The position numbers and the translations under genes are program-made. The notes under the pieces were generated by a model. That model saw nothing but the letters and a program-made list of their open reading frames with translations. It had not been told where the DNA came from and did no database searches. Below, piece after piece: positions 62,100 through 64,000 of a DNA stretch of 64,000 bases. Positions within the stretch are counted from its first letter, which is position 1. Each line of letters begins with the position of its first letter. The stretch comes from Variovorax sp037204085 (GTDB taxonomy: Bacteria > Pseudomonadota > Gammaproteobacteria > Burkholderiales > Burkholderiaceae_C), in NCBI RefSeq assembly GCF_037204085.1, contig NZ_JBBCBW010000016.1, positions 62,001 through 126,000 on the forward strand, given 5' to 3'.

Positions 62100-63695
62100 T
62101 CAGGTGCAGCTGCCGGCCTTCGGCGTGCGCAGCAAAGGCTGGCCAGCACCAACGCCCGTGGGCTTGCCGGCGTCTACCGCCAGGTGGCCGTTCACCAGCA
62201 CAGTGACCACGCCCTCGGACAGCAGCGTCGGTTGGGTGTAAGTGGCCTTGGCGGCAAAGCGAGCGGGGTCGAACACGACCACGTCGGCGTAGTAGCCCGG
62301 CCGCAGGTGCCCGCGCTGTTTCAGCCCCAGCGTGTCGGCGGTCAGCGACGAGCTGCTGCGAATGAACTGCCCCAGCGAGATCGTGTGCTCCTTCACCACG
62401 TACTGGTCGTACTTGCGTGCGAAGGTGCCGTAGGCGCGTGGATGGCCCAGCGAGGAGTCGGACGACGTCATGACCCACGGCCGCTTCATGAATGCGCGCA
62501 CGTCGTCGTCGCTCTGGTTGAACGAGGCGATGTTCAGGTCGCCGTCACGTAGCACGGCAATGGCGGCATCCACCGGGTCAGCGTTCGAGGCCGTGGCCAC
62601 GTCGGCCAGCGTCTTCCCTACGTACTTGGTGCTGCCGGCTGAAAACAATATGGTCTCCGGACCGCCGCGCAGGCGCAGGTTCTCGCGCATGCCGGTTCGC
62701 AGGCGCTCCTGGACGGCCGCATCGTCGAAGCGCTTGAGCATTGCCTCGCGCCCGCCGTCGACCGCCCAGGGCGGCACCAGCGCCGCCGAAAAACGTGTGC
62801 TCGACGCCGTCCACGGATAGTGGTCGGCCGTGATGTCGAGACCGGCGGCACGCTCTTTCTCGATACGGCGGATGATGTCGCCGCTCTGGCCCTGCACATC
62901 CACGCCCAGTGCCTTGATGTGGGCCACGTGCACCGGCAGGCGCGCCTCCTGGCCGATGCGGATCACTTCCTCGATGGAGCCCTTGAGCCCGATGTTGTAC
63001 ATCGACTCATCGCGGATATGGCTGTCGTAAAGCCCGCCGTGACGAGCCGCAACCTTCGCGAGTTCGATGACTTCCTCGGTCTTCGAGAAATTCTGCGGCG
63101 GATAGAAAAGCCCGGTCGAGAGCCCCAGCGCGCCATCGCACATGGCCCGGCTCACGTGCCGGCGCATGGCGTCGAGCTGCTCGGGCGTCGGCGCGCGATT
63201 GGCTTCGCCGAGCTGGTCGATGCGCACGGGGCCAAAGCCGACATACATCGCAACGTTGGTTCCAACGGGTGCCGACCGCAGGCGCTGGGTTTGCGCGGCA
63301 ATGTCGAAGCCGCCGAAACCGTCGTTGCCGATGACCGCCGTGGTCACGCCCTGAGTCAGGAACGGAATGTTCAGGCGCTTGCGCGGATCGGTGGAATGCA
63401 GGTCGGCATCGGCGTGGGTGTGCGCGTCGATGAAGCCCGGCGCCACGACCATGCCGGTTGCATCGATGGTTCGCCGTGCAACGAACTGTGCCGGGGTCTT
63501 CCTGCCCGCGAAGACGATGCGGTCTCCCACGATGCCGACATCGCCCACCGCGGGCTCGTTCGAGTCGCCCGTGTAGACGGTGCCGCCGCGCAGCAGCAGG
63601 TCGAGTTCGACGGGGGCATCGGTCGCGGCATGTGCCGCGGTAGAAAGGCCTGCGAGGGCCGCGAGCACGGCGAGCACGACAACTGATTTCTGCAT
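62100..63695 (-). CDS. N-acyl-D-amino-acid deacylase
   Basis: The protein has 531 residues with a signal peptide (MQKSVVVLAVLAALAGLSTA) and an amidohydrolase fold. The metal motif is VVAPGFIDAHTHADADLH, with DSHIRDESMYNIG and DHYPWTASST further on. It is of the D-aminoacylase type that frees D-amino acids from N-acyl forms, for example during peptidoglycan recycling. It ends close to the convergent phosphatase. Confidence 0.92.
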   Translation of the reverse strand: MQKSVVVLAVLAALAGLSTAAHAATDAPVELDLLLRGGTVYTGDSNEPAVGDVGIVGDRIVFAGRKTPAQFVARRTIDATGMVVAPGFIDAHTHADADLHSTDPRKRLNIPFLTQGVTTAVIGNDGFGGFDIAAQTQRLRSAPVGTNVAMYVGFGPVRIDQLGEANRAPTPEQLDAMRRHVSRAMCDGALGLSTGLFYPPQNFSKTEEVIELAKVAARHGGLYDSHIRDESMYNIGLKGSIEEVIRIGQEARLPVHVAHIKALGVDVQGQSGDIIRRIEKERAAGLDITADHYPWTASSTRFSAALVPPWAVDGGREAMLKRFDDAAVQERLRTGMRENLRLRGGPETILFSAGSTKYVGKTLADVATASNADPVDAAIAVLRDGDLNIASFNQSDDDVRAFMKRPWVMTSSDSSLGHPRAYGTFARKYDQYVVKEHTISLGQFIRSSSSLTADTLGLKQRGHLRPGYYADVVVFDPARFAAKATYTQPTLLSEGVVTVLVNGHLAVDAGKPTGVGAGQPLLRTPKAGSCT

Positions 63696-63806
63696 GGAAC
63701 GTAACTGGATCGATGTGGAGCGACCAGTTTAGAAGTCGCTCCCGCGTGCCTGTTAATTCCTTTTGCGACACGCCCCATGACTGGAAGGCATGACCTCGCT
63801 TGCCCC

Positions 63807-64000
63807 TCAAAGGCGAGAAGCCAGCTGCTCGAGTCCGAGTCGCGCATAGACATCGCTCGCCTGGCGCCGCAGCCGCAGCGATTCGGGCTGGCCGTTGAGC
63901 TGCTGCTGCAGGATGCCCTGCGCACCCGTGAGCGTGGCTTCGCTGCCGGCACGCACGAGGGCGTCGAGGTACACCTGCTCGAAGAGGTCGCGCTGCGCAT
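63807..64000 (-). CDS. Partial gene, C-terminus of an uncharacterised helical protein
   Basis: The last 63 codons read on the minus strand, starting off the right edge and ending with TGA at 63807-63809. The visible part (AQRDLFEQVYLDALVRAGSE onward) is helical and rich in Leu and Gln, ending ARLGLEQLASRL. It may be a TPR-type C-terminus, but too little is present to assign a family. Confidence 0.55.
   Translation of the reverse strand, partial: AQRDLFEQVYLDALVRAGSEATLTGAQGILQQQLNGQPESLRLRRQASDVYARLGLEQLASRL

Overview
The window is G+C-rich, densely packed chromosomal DNA of a Burkholderiales bacterium, most likely Comamonadaceae and Variovorax-like (inferred). Reasons are the aa3/caa3 cytochrome oxidase cluster order, the Bug-type binding protein next to aromatic-acid genes, DUF4148-like secreted proteins, rpoH under a CIRCE element and an ArgP/ArgO pair. 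No rRNA, standard tRNA, insertion sequence, prophage or CRISPR array was seen.

The most unusual region is 1450-11044, an RNA-repair locus. RtcR (sigma-54 activator with a CARF sensor) is divergent from a near-consensus -24/-12 promoter at 3208-3223. The promoter drives a 529-nt structured leader, a slipin, a small hypothetical protein of low G+C, RtcB ligase, a zinc-ribbon protein, RNase Z, an RlaP-type nucleotidyltransferase and RtcA cyclase. Two structured RNA elements are embedded in this transcription unit. One has D, anticodon and T arms but no acceptor stem (3361-3413). The other is a 233-nt RNA whose ends form a 7-bp acceptor stem with a T arm and an encoded CCA end (4936-5168). I propose that these are tRNA mimics or Y-RNA-like substrates, decoys or sensors of the repair system. 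This rests on hand-drawn pairings only.

1-1416 holds the end of an ornithine cyclodeaminase-family gene and a frameshifted alpha/beta-hydrolase lipoprotein. 11054-19104 is accessory metabolism: a cytochrome-b/ferredoxin/nucleotide-cyclase fusion facing a Crp-family regulator, a DoxX protein, a TSUP exporter, and a TetR regulator with two operator copies next to VOC proteins and an MFS pump. 19129-26847 is an aromatic-acid (feruloyl-CoA) catabolic operon with a MarR regulator and a divergent amidohydrolase. 26873-33292 carries a Kef-type antiporter with its oxidoreductase, a ParA-like ATPase, a MaoC protein, TrmL, ComF and a BioC-like protein.

33461-43398 is the respiratory oxidase block: cytochrome c oxidase subunits, Cox11, Surf1, heme A and heme O synthases, and two Sco-type proteins. 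These genes together build the enzyme, its copper centres and its heme A. 43418-53823 has a HEAT-repeat protein, rpoH, a DUF962 membrane protein, a two-component pair, a repeat lipoprotein, ftsY and two M16 peptidases. 53836-64000 has ArgP/ArgO, rsmD, coaD, the 5-oxoprolinase genes pxpBCA with pyroglutamyl peptidase, a hydrolase, a Yip1 protein, a histidine phosphatase, an N-acyl-D-amino-acid deacylase and the end of one more gene.
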